Source: Saccharothrix sp. ALI-22-I (GTDB lineage Bacteria > Actinomycetota > Actinomycetes > Mycobacteriales > Pseudonocardiaceae). Taken from it: a DNA stretch of 64,000 nucleotides. Below the pieces are notes generated by a model that saw only the letters and a list, made by a program, of their open reading frames with translations, was not told where the DNA came from and made no database searches. A program made the translations under genes and the position numbers. The DNA lies in the NCBI RefSeq assembly GCF_001984175.1, contig NZ_MTQP01000058.1:1-64000 (forward strand). Reading direction: 5' to 3'. Of the stretch, positions 41,279 to 50,901 are shown in pieces (position 1 is the stretch's first letter; each line of letters starts with the position of its first letter).

Positions 41279-42960
41279 GCGTGCACCGCCCACAGTGCCG
41301 CGTACCTGCCACCGGCCGCGAGCAACTCGGTGTGCTTGCCCCGTTCCATGACAACTCCTCCGTCCAGCACGACGATCTGGTCCGCGTCGACCACCGTGGA
41401 CAGTCGGTGCGCGATCACCAGCACGGTCCGGCCATCGGCCAGTTCGCTGATCGCTTCCTGGATCGCGGCCTCCGATTCGGCGTCGGCGAACGCCGTCGCC
41501 TCGTCGAGCACCAGCACCGGGGTGTCGGCGAGCAGCGCCCGCGCGATCGACACGCGCTGTTCCTCACCACCGGAGAGCCGCACGTCGTCACCGAGAACCG
41601 TGAGATAGCCGTCGGGCAGCTCGCTGATCCGGTCGTGGATCCGCGCGGCGCGTGCCACCCGGACGACCTCGTCGAAGTCGGCGTCCGGCCGGGCGAGACG
41701 GATGTTGTCCAGCACGGTGGTGCGCAGCAGGCGCACGTCCTGCAGCACGAAGCCGATCCAGCGGTAGAGCTGCGCGCTGGGCAGGTCGCGGATGTCCACG
41801 CCGTTGATCCGCACCGCCCCTTCCGTCACGTCGTCGAACCTCGCCACGAGCGCGGCCAGCGTCGACTTGCCCGATCCCGACGGCCCGACGAGTGCGGTGA
41901 CGGTGCCCGGTTCGAGCACCAGGTCGATGCCGTGCAGCACCTCGGCGTCGTCGTCGTAGCGGAACCGGACCGAGTCCAGCTCCACGCGGGCCGGGCCGAG
42001 CGGCACCTCCGGCGCGTGCGCGGGCTCGGGCAGCGGCGGCGTCGCGAGCAGGTCCTCGATCCGGCCCGTCGCGGCCCGGCCCGCCCGCAGGTCCTGGACG
42101 CTGTAGCTGATCGCCAGCGCGGGTGCGCTCAAGCCGATGCCCAGCACGACGAACGGGATCAGGTCGACGGGCGTGAGCAGACCGGCGCCGATGAGCGCGG
42201 TGCCCGCGGTCAGCACGACGAGCAGCGACACCAGCGGCGCCTGGGCGAGCTGGCTGCGGGTGAGCGACGGCGTCACCTGCTCCGCCCACCCGGTCACGAA
42301 CTCGCCGTAGGAGCGTGCGGCGTCGCGGAACCGCCGGTGCGCCTTGCCCGTCTGGCCGAACGCCTTCACCACCGCGATCCCGTGCACGAACTCCACCACG
42401 GCGTTGTCCAGCCGCTGGGTCGCCTGGTGGTACTCCGCCATGCGCGCGGTCACGTCGCGCATGGCGCGGGCGTGCAGCAGCAGCCCCGCGCCCAGCGGCA
42501 ACAGGGTGATCACCGTCATCAGCGGGTCGATCGCGAGCAGGTAGAGCATCGAGGCCACCGGCACGACGACAGCGGTGACGAGGTCGAGCAGCGAGTGCGC
42601 CACCAGGTGGTGCAGCGCCGCGACGTCGTCGTGGACCGCTCGCTTCACCGCGCCTGAACCCCGCGCGGAGAACCAGCCGAGCGGCAGTCGGCCGAGATGG
42701 GCGGCGAGCTTGCGGCGCAGGTGCAGCTGCAGGTCGTTGTCCGCGAGGTGGGTGAGCGTCGTGGCGGCAGTGAGCAGGACCACCCGGACGGGGAGCGCGG
42801 CGACGCCGAGCATCACGTGATGCCACCACGGGCCACCACTGAGCAGTGCTCGACCGACCTCGGCCACGGCGACGAAGGGGACGACACCTGCCAGCGCGGC
42901 CAGCGCCTGACAGGCGATTCCAGTGATCAACCGGCCGCGCACCGGCCGTATCAGGATCAT
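41275..42960 (-). CDS. ABC half-transporter, YbtP/IrtA-like
   Basis: The 561-residue partner of the preceding ABC protein has a membrane domain at about 1-305, then Walker A GPSGSGKST, signature RLSGGEEQR, Walker B VLVLDEATA and IAHRLS. The residue after the catalytic Glu region reads AFADAESE, whereas the partner has AALDAENE, so the usual D-loop is changed here (FADA for LDA). The start ATG 42960 is preferred; a TTG at 42981 lies within Zur box G. It is first gene of a three-gene minus-strand operon divergent from the NRPS. Confidence 0.92.
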   Translation of the reverse strand: MILIRPVRGRLITGIACQALAALAGVVPFVAVAEVGRALLSGGPWWHHVMLGVAALPVRVVLLTAATTLTHLADNDLQLHLRRKLAAHLGRLPLGWFSARGSGAVKRAVHDDVAALHHLVAHSLLDLVTAVVVPVASMLYLLAIDPLMTVITLLPLGAGLLLHARAMRDVTARMAEYHQATQRLDNAVVEFVHGIAVVKAFGQTGKAHRRFRDAARSYGEFVTGWAEQVTPSLTRSQLAQAPLVSLLVVLTAGTALIGAGLLTPVDLIPFVVLGIGLSAPALAISYSVQDLRAGRAATGRIEDLLATPPLPEPAHAPEVPLGPARVELDSVRFRYDDDAEVLHGIDLVLEPGTVTALVGPSGSGKSTLAALVARFDDVTEGAVRINGVDIRDLPSAQLYRWIGFVLQDVRLLRTTVLDNIRLARPDADFDEVVRVARAARIHDRISELPDGYLTVLGDDVRLSGGEEQRVSIARALLADTPVLVLDEATAFADAESEAAIQEAISELADGRTVLVIAHRLSTVVDADQIVVLDGGVVMERGKHTELLAAGGRYAALWAVHA

Positions 42961-42974
42961 GTCGCCCAGCCTAG

Positions 42975-42992
42975 TTGACAATAGTTATCAAT
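42975..42992. promoter_or_regulatory. zur box: Putative Zur box G (TTGACAATAGTTATCAAT)
   Basis: This is a near-perfect palindrome, TTGAcAATAGTTaTCAA, between the divergent ABC operon (ATG 42960) and the NRPS (ATG 43054). One bound repressor dimer pair could silence uptake and synthesis together. Confidence 0.85.
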
Positions 42993-43053
42993 GTCGACAA
43001 GGGTGAAGGGACGCCCGATCGGGTGAGGAAGTTCTTCACGTTCTGGAGTTGTG

Positions 43054-46000
43054 ATGCTCTCCGTTGAGGCGCTGGTCCGGGAATCCGTTGCCGATCTGGT
43101 CGGTCTGCCGCCGCAGGAGGTCGACCTCACCCGGCGGTTCGCCGAGCTGGGTGTGGAGTCACTGGAGGCGCTGCGGTTGCGCAGGCTGGTGGCGACGCGC
43201 ACGGGTGTCGAGCTCCCGCTGACGTGCTTCCTGGGCGACCGCCCGGCGTACGACGTCGTCGCCGAGCTCGCGAACACCCCGGCGGGGGTCCGGCAGGCCG
43301 CCGTCGAGATCCCGTCCGTGACGGCGGGGGAACCGGTGCCGCTCACCCCTGTGCAGGCGGCTTACTGGGCCGGCCGCGGTGCCGACTTCGCGCTCGGCGG
43401 CGTGGCGACGTTCTGGTACCACGAGTACGACCTCGCCCCCGGCGTCGACTTGGACGCGCTGGAAGCGGCCTGGAACCGGCTCGTCGCGCACCACCCCATG
43501 CTGCGCACCACCATCGGCAGGGACGGCAGGCAGCGGGAGTCGGCCTCGATCCCGCCCTACCGGATCGGCCGAACCGAGCTGCGCGACGTCGCCGACGCGG
43601 ACCGGCTCAGGGAGGAACGCTCGCACCAGGTGCGTCCCGCGCACGAGTGGCCGTTGTTCGACCTGCACGCCGCGTTGCTCCCGGACGGCCGAATCCGGCT
43701 GTTCGTCGGGTTCGACGTGCTGGTGCTGGACTTCGCGAGCTGGCGACTGCTGATGCGGCAGTGGGGGGAACTCCTCGCTGACGCAACCGCCCAGCTGCCC
43801 ACCTCGTCCGCGGAATTCCTCGACATCGTGGCCCACCGCGAGGTGGATCCCGCGTACCGCGAGCGGCGGGCCCGCGACCGCTCCCACTGGCTCGCCAAGC
43901 TGGACGAGTTCCCGGACGGGCCGCGGCTGCCGGTCGTCGAGCTCACCGGCGCGCCGCGGTTCGGCAGGCGCTCCCACCGGCTCACCGCCCAGGAGTGGGC
44001 GAACCTGCGCACGCGTGCGGCCGAGCACGGGGTCAGCCCGACCGCGGTGTTGCTCGCCGCATACGGCCTCGTGCTGTCCCGGTGGGGCGCCGGTGGCCGG
44101 TTCGGTCTCAACGCGACACTGTTCGACCGACCCGAGGACGTGCCCGGCGTCGAGCACGTCGTCGGCGACTTCACCACCACGGCGCTGGTCGGGATGCCCG
44201 GGCTGGACCCGCTGGGCTGGTCGGGTTTCGCGTCGTTCGCCAAGCAGGTCAACGTCGAGCTGTGGACGGCCATCGACCACCGCGCGTTCGCGGGGGTCGA
44301 GGTCCTGCGCGAACTCGCCGCGCGGCGAGGTGACGTGCTCGCCGCGGGCACTTACCCGGTTGTGTTCACCTCCGGCGTGGGCATCGGCGACGGCGCACCG
44401 CCCGCCGCCTGGCTCGGCACCGAGGTCTTCGGCGTCTCCCAGACGCCCCAGGTGCTGCTCGACCACCTCGTCTGGGAGGAGGACGGCACGCTCCGGCTGG
44501 TGTGGGACGCGGTCGAGGCGGCGTTCCCCGCCGGTTTCCTCGACGGCTTGGCCGAAGCGCAGTGCACGCTGCTGCGCTCGCTCGCCCGCGACCCGTCGCT
44601 GTGGACGGCGGTCGACCTCGGCTGGGATCCCTCCTTCGCGCGTGGAGAACCGCTGGACGTGACGCCGTTCGGCGACTGCGGTCCGCTGCTGGACGCGCCG
44701 GTGCGGCAGGCGGCGACGCGCGTGCCGACCGCGCCCGCGCTGCTGTCCGCCGCCGGCGCGGTCACCCACGCCGAGCTCGCCGACCGCGCCCGTGTACTCG
44801 GCGAGCACCTGGCCGCGTCCGGCGTAGGGGTGGGGGACTTGGTGCTGGTCGCCTTGCCCAAGAGCCCGGCGCAGCTGGTCGCAGTGCTCGGCGTGCACCG
44901 CTGCGGCGCCGGTTACGTACCGGTGGACCCGAGCTGGCCCGCCACCCGCGTCGAGGCGGTCTGCGAGCGTGCCGGGATCAGGCACGCCGTGGTGGCGGCA
45001 GGGCACCGTCCGGCACTGCCTGACGACATCCAGGTGTCCGAAGTAGACGACCGGGGCGCGCCCACGGTGCTCGCGACCGGCGCGGCCCAGCCCGGCACTG
45101 TCGGGCCCGGCACTGTCGGGCCCGGCGCGCCGGACCCCGCGGACTTGGCCTACGTCATCTTCACGTCGGGCTCCACCGGTGTGCCGAAGGGCGTGGCCAT
45201 CGAGCACCGCCAGGCACGCACGACCGTGGACGACGTCACCGACCGGTTCGCGATCACCGGCGAGGACCGGGTGCTCGCGTTGTCCGCGCTGAGCTTCGAC
45301 CTCTCCGTCTACGACGTCTTCGGCGTGCTCGGCACCGGTGGCGCGGTGGTGGTGCCCGACTCCGCACGGCAGCGCGACCCCCAGCACTGGTGCGAGCTGG
45401 TCGGCACGCACCGGGTGACCGTGTGGAACACCGCGCCCGCACTGCTGGAGATCCTCGTCGAGTACGCCGAAGCGGATCCGGTCGCCGCCGCGCAGCTGTC
45501 GTCGCTGCGCCTCGCGATGCTCTCGGGCGACTGGATTCCGGTGAGCCTGCCCGACCGGTTGCGCGCACTGGTGCCCGGCGTCGAGGTGATGAGCCTCGGC
45601 GGCGCGACCGAGGCGTCGATCTGGTCCATCACGTTCCCGATCGGGGAGGTCGACCCGGACTGGCCGAGCATCCCGTACGGCCGGGCGCTGCGCGACCAGA
45701 GCTTCCACGTGCTGGACGACGAGGGACGGCCCTGCCCCGTCGGCGAGCCGGGTGAGCTGTTCATCGGCGGTGCCGGCGTGGCGCGGGGCTACCTCGGCGA
45801 CGAGGCGCAGACCGCCGCGCGGTTCGCCGTCCACCCGGTGCTCGGCGATCGGCTCTACCGGACCGGCGACCTCGGCAAGTGGCGCTACGACGGCACCATC
45901 CAGTTCCTGGGCCGCACCGATCGCCAGGTCAAGGTGAAGGGCCACCGCATCGAGCTCGGTGACGTCGAGTCGGCGCTCGACCGCCTACCTGAGGTCCGCC

Positions 46001-48360
46001 AGGCGGTCGCCGCGGCGGTGCCGGGCCCGGACGACCGGCCGCGCCTGATCGCCCACGTGGCGCTGGCGGCGCCGCTGGCGAACGCCGACCGCGTGCTGGC
46101 CGAGGCACTGGGCAAGCGACTGCCGGACTACATGGTCCCGTCGAGGTTCGTGTGGCACGACGCCCTGCCCGTCACCGAGAACGGGAAGGTGGACCACAAG
46201 GCACTGCCCAACCCCTTCCGGTCCGCGCCACGGCAGACGCCGTCGCCGTCGGCACTCGTCCATCCGATCGAAGCCGTGCTGCGGGAGGTGCTCGGCCCGG
46301 AGGCCGACTTCTCCGCCGGACTGATCGCCTCCGGTGCGACGTCCTTGGACGCGGTGCGCATCGCCAACGCCGTCGAGGACATGACCGGCGTCCGGCCGTC
46401 GTTCCGCGACCTGGCCGCTCACTCCTCGATCGACGCACTGGTGCGCTCGTTGTCCGCACCGGCCGCCCGCCCTGCCGAACTCCAGCCCGCCGCGCCGGTC
46501 TCACCCGCGCTGGTCTCACCTGCGCCGGTCGGCCCGTTCCCGGTGCCGGACGCGGCGCTGCACCTCGCGGACGCGCTCACCGAGGCCGCGCGCTGGTTGC
46601 GCGAGCTGCACGGCTGGGCACGGCAGACCCGTCCGGAGGTTCCGGCCGCCACACCGGGACCGTTCCATCTCACCGAGATGCAGCTCGCTTACCTGGTGGG
46701 GCGAGCCGACACGTGGCTCGGTGACGCCGTGGCACCGCACTACTACACCGAGGTCGATGTGGACGACCTCGACGTCGACCGGCTCGCGGACGCGCTGCGG
46801 ACCGTCGTGACCCGGCATCCGATGCTGCGCGCGACCGTGACTCCCGAGACGCTGCAACAGGTGCACGGCGAGGTGCCCGCTCCCCGGATCGACGTGCTCG
46901 ACCTGCGTGCGCACGACGAGACGAGCCGGGAACGAACGTTGCTGCGGCTGCGGGAGGAGCGCTCGCACCGGGTGCTCGACCCGGCCCGGTGCCCGATGCT
47001 GCACGTGGCGGCGAGCAGGTTGACCGAGCACACCTGGCGTGTCCACTTCGGGCTGGATCTGCTCTTCTGCGACGCGCAGAGCGCGGTCCTGCTCGCGCAG
47101 GAGTTGATGACGGCCTACCGCGATCCGGCGGGGTTGCCCGCCGCACCGGCCGTGACGTTCGAGCAGTGGGTCACGTCGCGGCGCCCCGCCGCCGAGCGGG
47201 CACTCCAGTACTGGCGCAGTGCCGCGGCGGAGATGGCCGACGGCCCCGCGCTACCCGCCCTTCCGCCGGGCCCCGGTGCGGTGCGGTTCACCCGCCGTCG
47301 CGCCGTCCTGGACGAGCGCGCCTGGACGGCGTTGCGCCGGCACGCCCGCGCCCGCGGCGTGACCCCGGCCGGGCTGCTCGTCACCGCGTTCGGGGACGTC
47401 CTGCGCGCGGGCGGCGGTGGCGACCGGTTCACCCTGGTGATGACGGCGTTCGACCGGCCCGCCGAGCACGTGGGCGTCATCGGCGACTACACCTCGACGT
47501 TGCTGCTGGACGTGCGTGCCGGCGCGGGCTCGTTCGCCGACCGCGCGCAGGCACTTCAACAGCGGCTCTGGACTGACCTGGATCACAGCGCCGGTGTGCA
47601 CGGCAACGAGGTGCTGCGCGAGCTCGCCACCCACAGGGGTGGACAGGTTCTGCTGCCCGCGGTGTTCTCGAGCGGGCTGGGCAGCACGACGGCGGACGCC
47701 TCGGAGCTGCTGGCCGGCTTCGGCCGCACCGCCTACGCGATCAGCCAGACCCCGCACGTGCTGCTGGACTGCCAGGTCTTCGAGCAGGACGGCACTCTGC
47801 GGATCAACTGGGACTGCGTGGACGCCGCCTTCCCCGACGGCTACCTGGACCGTCTCTTCACCGCCTACCTCGACCTGGCGACCACGCTCGTGGAGCCGGC
47901 GGCGTGGGAGACGGTCGATCCGGCGGGCTTGGCCGCCCGCGCGCTGACCGCACGTGCCCCGGTGCCGCGCCGGCCAGCGCCCGCACGGATCGCGCAGCAC
48001 GGTGACCCGGCGTTGGAAGCCTCGGTGGCGGAGGTGCTCGGCGGGCTGCTGGACGTGCCCGCACAGCGGCTGGACCGGACGCGGACGTTCTTCGAACTGG
48101 GCGCCACCTCGCTGCTGCTGGTCAAGGCGCATCGCGAGCTGCGCGCGACCTGTGCGCCCGCGTTGACCGTGCTCGACCTGTTCGCCCATCCGTCGATCCG
48201 CGCACTGGCCGCCCACCTCAGTGGCAGGGATGCCGTGAAGCCCTCCGGGGAATCCGCTGCGGAATCGGCTGTGGACCCGATCGTGCTCGCGGCCCGTCAC
48301 CGGGGCCGCAGGCGTGCCGGTCGGGTGGCCCTTCGACCGACAGGAGGCGCGAAGCCGTAA
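43054..48360 (+). CDS. HMWP2-like NRPS, carrier-Cy-A(Cys)-PCP-Cy-PCP
   Basis: 1768 residues. Carrier domain 1-75 (GVESLEAL, Ser near 35). Cyclization domain 95-500 with DVLVLDFAS. A domain 555-1050 with TSGSTGVPKG, YRTGDL and NGKVD. The readable pocket residues are D-L-Y-N-L-S-L-I-W, from FDLSVYD, VWNTAP, LAMLSGD and MSLGGATEASIW; this is the cysteine code of HMWP2 and pyochelin synthetase. PCP near 1093 (GATSL). Second Cy 1204-1640 with DLLFCDAQS. PCP near 1683 (GATSLLL). The order equals yersiniabactin HMWP2, except that the A domain lacks the embedded methyltransferase-like insert. The starter on the first carrier is not encoded by any recognisable ligase here. ATG 43054 is favoured over GTG 43051 by spacing from GGAG. 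It should build two thiazoline-type rings and pass the chain to the PKS at 24051. Confidence 0.93.
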   Translation: MLSVEALVRESVADLVGLPPQEVDLTRRFAELGVESLEALRLRRLVATRTGVELPLTCFLGDRPAYDVVAELANTPAGVRQAAVEIPSVTAGEPVPLTPVQAAYWAGRGADFALGGVATFWYHEYDLAPGVDLDALEAAWNRLVAHHPMLRTTIGRDGRQRESASIPPYRIGRTELRDVADADRLREERSHQVRPAHEWPLFDLHAALLPDGRIRLFVGFDVLVLDFASWRLLMRQWGELLADATAQLPTSSAEFLDIVAHREVDPAYRERRARDRSHWLAKLDEFPDGPRLPVVELTGAPRFGRRSHRLTAQEWANLRTRAAEHGVSPTAVLLAAYGLVLSRWGAGGRFGLNATLFDRPEDVPGVEHVVGDFTTTALVGMPGLDPLGWSGFASFAKQVNVELWTAIDHRAFAGVEVLRELAARRGDVLAAGTYPVVFTSGVGIGDGAPPAAWLGTEVFGVSQTPQVLLDHLVWEEDGTLRLVWDAVEAAFPAGFLDGLAEAQCTLLRSLARDPSLWTAVDLGWDPSFARGEPLDVTPFGDCGPLLDAPVRQAATRVPTAPALLSAAGAVTHAELADRARVLGEHLAASGVGVGDLVLVALPKSPAQLVAVLGVHRCGAGYVPVDPSWPATRVEAVCERAGIRHAVVAAGHRPALPDDIQVSEVDDRGAPTVLATGAAQPGTVGPGTVGPGAPDPADLAYVIFTSGSTGVPKGVAIEHRQARTTVDDVTDRFAITGEDRVLALSALSFDLSVYDVFGVLGTGGAVVVPDSARQRDPQHWCELVGTHRVTVWNTAPALLEILVEYAEADPVAAAQLSSLRLAMLSGDWIPVSLPDRLRALVPGVEVMSLGGATEASIWSITFPIGEVDPDWPSIPYGRALRDQSFHVLDDEGRPCPVGEPGELFIGGAGVARGYLGDEAQTAARFAVHPVLGDRLYRTGDLGKWRYDGTIQFLGRTDRQVKVKGHRIELGDVESALDRLPEVRQAVAAAVPGPDDRPRLIAHVALAAPLANADRVLAEALGKRLPDYMVPSRFVWHDALPVTENGKVDHKALPNPFRSAPRQTPSPSALVHPIEAVLREVLGPEADFSAGLIASGATSLDAVRIANAVEDMTGVRPSFRDLAAHSSIDALVRSLSAPAARPAELQPAAPVSPALVSPAPVGPFPVPDAALHLADALTEAARWLRELHGWARQTRPEVPAATPGPFHLTEMQLAYLVGRADTWLGDAVAPHYYTEVDVDDLDVDRLADALRTVVTRHPMLRATVTPETLQQVHGEVPAPRIDVLDLRAHDETSRERTLLRLREERSHRVLDPARCPMLHVAASRLTEHTWRVHFGLDLLFCDAQSAVLLAQELMTAYRDPAGLPAAPAVTFEQWVTSRRPAAERALQYWRSAAAEMADGPALPALPPGPGAVRFTRRRAVLDERAWTALRRHARARGVTPAGLLVTAFGDVLRAGGGGDRFTLVMTAFDRPAEHVGVIGDYTSTLLLDVRAGAGSFADRAQALQQRLWTDLDHSAGVHGNEVLRELATHRGGQVLLPAVFSSGLGSTTADASELLAGFGRTAYAISQTPHVLLDCQVFEQDGTLRINWDCVDAAFPDGYLDRLFTAYLDLATTLVEPAAWETVDPAGLAARALTARAPVPRRPAPARIAQHGDPALEASVAEVLGGLLDVPAQRLDRTRTFFELGATSLLLVKAHRELRATCAPALTVLDLFAHPSIRALAAHLSGRDAVKPSGESAAESAVDPIVLAARHRGRRRAGRVALRPTGGAKP

Positions 48361-49199
48361 TTCGCCCGTTGGTGGTGACGATCGACTGTTCCCTCGACTT
48401 CGCGCCGGACTCCGTGTCCTGGACTCTGGACAACGCCGAGTTCGAGGAGCCGATGAGCTCCGAAATCCGACAGCGAGTCGAGGAGTTGGCCCAGGAGCTG
48501 GACACTGAGGGACCTGCCCTCGACCGCGATGAGATCGGACCGATCTGTGCCACGCGCGTGACCGCCGAGAGGCCGGGAACCGCATGTGTCGGGTTCAGGC
48601 GGGCCAGCGGGCGTGGAGGTCGTCGATCCGGTGCGGGTGCACGTGGCACCAGCGGCCATCGACTACTCCGGTGACCCGAACTTCAGCGTGGGCACGTTCG
48701 ACGGTGGCACGAACAAGGCCAACGGGTTCCTCAAGTTCGACTCGCTCTCCGAAGGCGTCCACGAATCAACGCTCGTGCTCGGGTGCCGCTTCCCCCTGTT
48801 CCTCCGGCGAGCCCGGCGGAATTCTTGAAGTCGATGCTCGATGCCGCGCTGCGGCGAGCGCGTGAGACCCTGGTCCAGCGAGGCGTCACCCGACAGCCCG
48901 ACCAACAACTGGAAGTCGTCGCACGCCTCTGACCTCAAGGCAAGGACGGTGCCCGCTGTCGGGTCTGTCGACGTTGTGCCTGCTAAGAGGCTGTCCACTG
49001 TGGATGGTTCGCGTGGTGGACTGAGTGACTAACTGAGTGACAAGCGGTGCGCACCCGCGCGGACGTCGGTGGACGTCGGGGGGATTGTTCGCGCTGGTCA
49101 AAGTCCTGTTCGGCCGTGGTGGAAACCCGCTGGAAAGCGTCGCAGGGGCAAGATGTGCCGCCCGCTAACGGTCGCGACTAGGGCGTGCCCGATCCGGTA
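48361..49199. other. Region of gene scraps after the NRPS
   Basis: No intact gene is supportable. The plus frame at 48405-48570 (MSSEIRQRVEELAQELDTEG and neighbours) could be a tiny ORF of unknown kind. Around 48640-48780 a frame reads DYSGDPNFSVGTFDGGTNKA then GFLKFDSL, like part of a DNRLRE-type wall-protein domain. From 48822 to 48929 a helical tail ends in a stop. They are in different frames and look like debris. The rest, 48930-49199, shows nothing. Confidence 0.4.
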
Positions 49200-49649
49200 C
49201 TACGCGTACCTGAAGTAGCGGCAACCCAACGGGCCATCGTTGTTGAAGGCCATCCAGTACATGGCCCCGCGGGTCTTCGGCCCGAAGATCCCGTCCGCAG
49301 TGACATTGATGCGCTTCTGCACGGCGATCAGCGCGGTCCGCGTATTCGGCCCGAACTGTCCGTCGATGGTGATACCGGCGCCGTAGCAGGAGTTCAATCC
49401 GCGCTGCATGGCTTTGACACCTGCGCCGGAGCTGCCTTCGGACAGGTGGCAATCACCCGGGGACCAGGAAGCACCACCGCTGACGCCGGGAACGACTGCA
49501 CGCGCGGTGCTGGTGTCGCTATCAATCGTCACCGCGCTGGTGCAGGTGGCTGCCGCGTTGGCAGGAGCGGCAGTCAGCGTGGCCAACCCAGCGCCCAGCA
49601 CCGCCACAGAAACGGCCGAACCAAACCAGCGAGCCTTGAACTTGCCCAT
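49200..49649 (-). CDS. Secreted peptidoglycan-binding-domain protein
   Basis: The 149-residue product has a signal peptide (LGAGLATLTAAPANA, cleavage near residue 32). A short linker leads to one PG_binding_1 domain: VKAMQRGLNSCYG, IDGQFGPNTRTALIAVQ and ADGIFGPKTRGAMYW. Four Cys in the mature part probably form disulphides. There is no catalytic domain. Similar small secreted proteins are common in Pseudonocardiaceae and Streptomyces; they bind wall glycan or accompany hydrolases. It is a single-gene unit. Confidence 0.9.
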   Translation of the reverse strand: MGKFKARWFGSAVSVAVLGAGLATLTAAPANAAATCTSAVTIDSDTSTARAVVPGVSGGASWSPGDCHLSEGSSGAGVKAMQRGLNSCYGAGITIDGQFGPNTRTALIAVQKRINVTADGIFGPKTRGAMYWMAFNNDGPLGCRYFRYA

Positions 49650-50032
49650 TCACACTCCTTGGTGATGATGAAATCGCGCATGGATACCCGCGCCGGAACC
49701 AGGCGACCGCCCGGCCGCAGGACGGCGGTCGCGGTCGCGCCGCGCTCGTCGGAGTGGATGCTCTCCAGGAGCGGTCCGTAAAACCGTGCCGAGACAATCC
49801 AAGTCGGCCGCGTTCATCAGGACCTGTGGATCTACCTTCCTCACCGTCGGACATGCCCATCCTCCGGCACCTCGACGTCGCTCGCCTTCCACGCCAACAG
49901 AAACAGGTGTCCACTACCCCGAGCAGGTATCCGTGCCGCAGTGCCGCAGCTGATCACAGGGTAGGAGAATGACGACTCTGCCGATTTCCGGTGAACACCC
50001 GACAGCCTGTGGGACTCTGTTGCCCAATTCGG
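49650..50032. other. Intergenic stretch, nothing recognised
   Basis: It contains the upstream region of the peptidoglycan-binding gene (ATG 49649, good AAGGAG ribosome site in antisense at about 49655-49660) and the 3' flank of the broken transposase. No operator or RNA gene was recognised. Confidence 0.4.
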
Positions 50033-50870
50033 CTATGCGGCGAGGTCGAGCCTGGCGAGGTGGCTGGTGCTTCGCTGGTCGGTTGATTTGCCGCTCCACC
50101 ATGCGTCCAGGCGGATCAGGTTGAGGGCGGTGGCGGTGAAGACGTGGGCGAGGCGAGTCTTGGGCAGCCCGATGTAGCGGCTGCGGCGGATCCCGGTGAC
50201 GGCGGCCGTCTGGTGGATGGTGCCTTCGACACCGGATCGGGTGGCGTAGCGCTGTTTCCACTCGTCGGTCGCCTGTTCGGTCCGGGCGTGCTCGACCGCC
50301 TCGGGGATGTCTCGTGTGCGCAGCATCAACTGGCGTCCGGACCGGGCGGATCGAGTGCATTGTGGACGGACGGGGCATGATTGGCAGGCGGTGACAGGAA
50401 AACGGACCACGATCGAATCCCGGCCGCGTTCGGAACACTCCGACCAGATCGTGTTCCGCGCTCCCTGAGGGCGGACGACCCGGCGTTGGTCCCAGTCGAT
50501 GGTGAACGCGGCGCGGCCGTAACCGTCGCCGGTGCGGGGTCTGTGCGGAGTTGTCGACGCGCAGCGGGCCGAGCAGGGTGATGCCGTGCTCGCGTCGTGC
50601 GCCGACCATCAGGTCGGCGGAGGTGTAACCGGCGTCCACGACGTGCTCGCCGGGCAACAGACCGCGGCGTTCAAGATCGGTGTGGATTCCTTCGAGCACT
50701 TCCACGTCGGTGACGGTCGCGTCGGCGTAGCGCGTTGTCACCAGGCCCATACGTAGGTTGTTCAGACGAACCCGTAGCTGTTCGCATTGCGCCGAAAAGT
50801 GGCCGCGCCAGGACCCCGCAGGCCAGTAGTCTGCCCAGGAAATCCACCGCTCACCCTGCACGACGCGTCG
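50033..50870 (-). pseudogene. IS1182-family transposase, 5'-truncated and frameshifted
   Basis: On the minus strand the first piece reads ATVTDVEVLEGIHTDLERRG and LPGEHVVDAGYTSADLMVGA, the middle DDE region of IS1182 transposases. Around 50540 the frame changes. It continues as VRFPVTACQSCPVRPQCTRS and GVEGTIHQTAAVTGIRRSRY, ending TALNLIRLDAWW and a stop at 50033. The N-terminal third and terminal repeats are missing, so the copy is dead. Confidence 0.8.
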
Positions 50871-50901
50871 GGGGACGTCGCCAACACCGCAGGGACACCG
50901 A

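Noticed and set aside
45090-45130. Short tandem duplication GGCACTGTCGGGCCC in the NRPS A domain
   Set aside because: In-frame repeat encoding GTVGPGTVGPG in a surface loop before the TSGSTG motif; probably harmless slippage.
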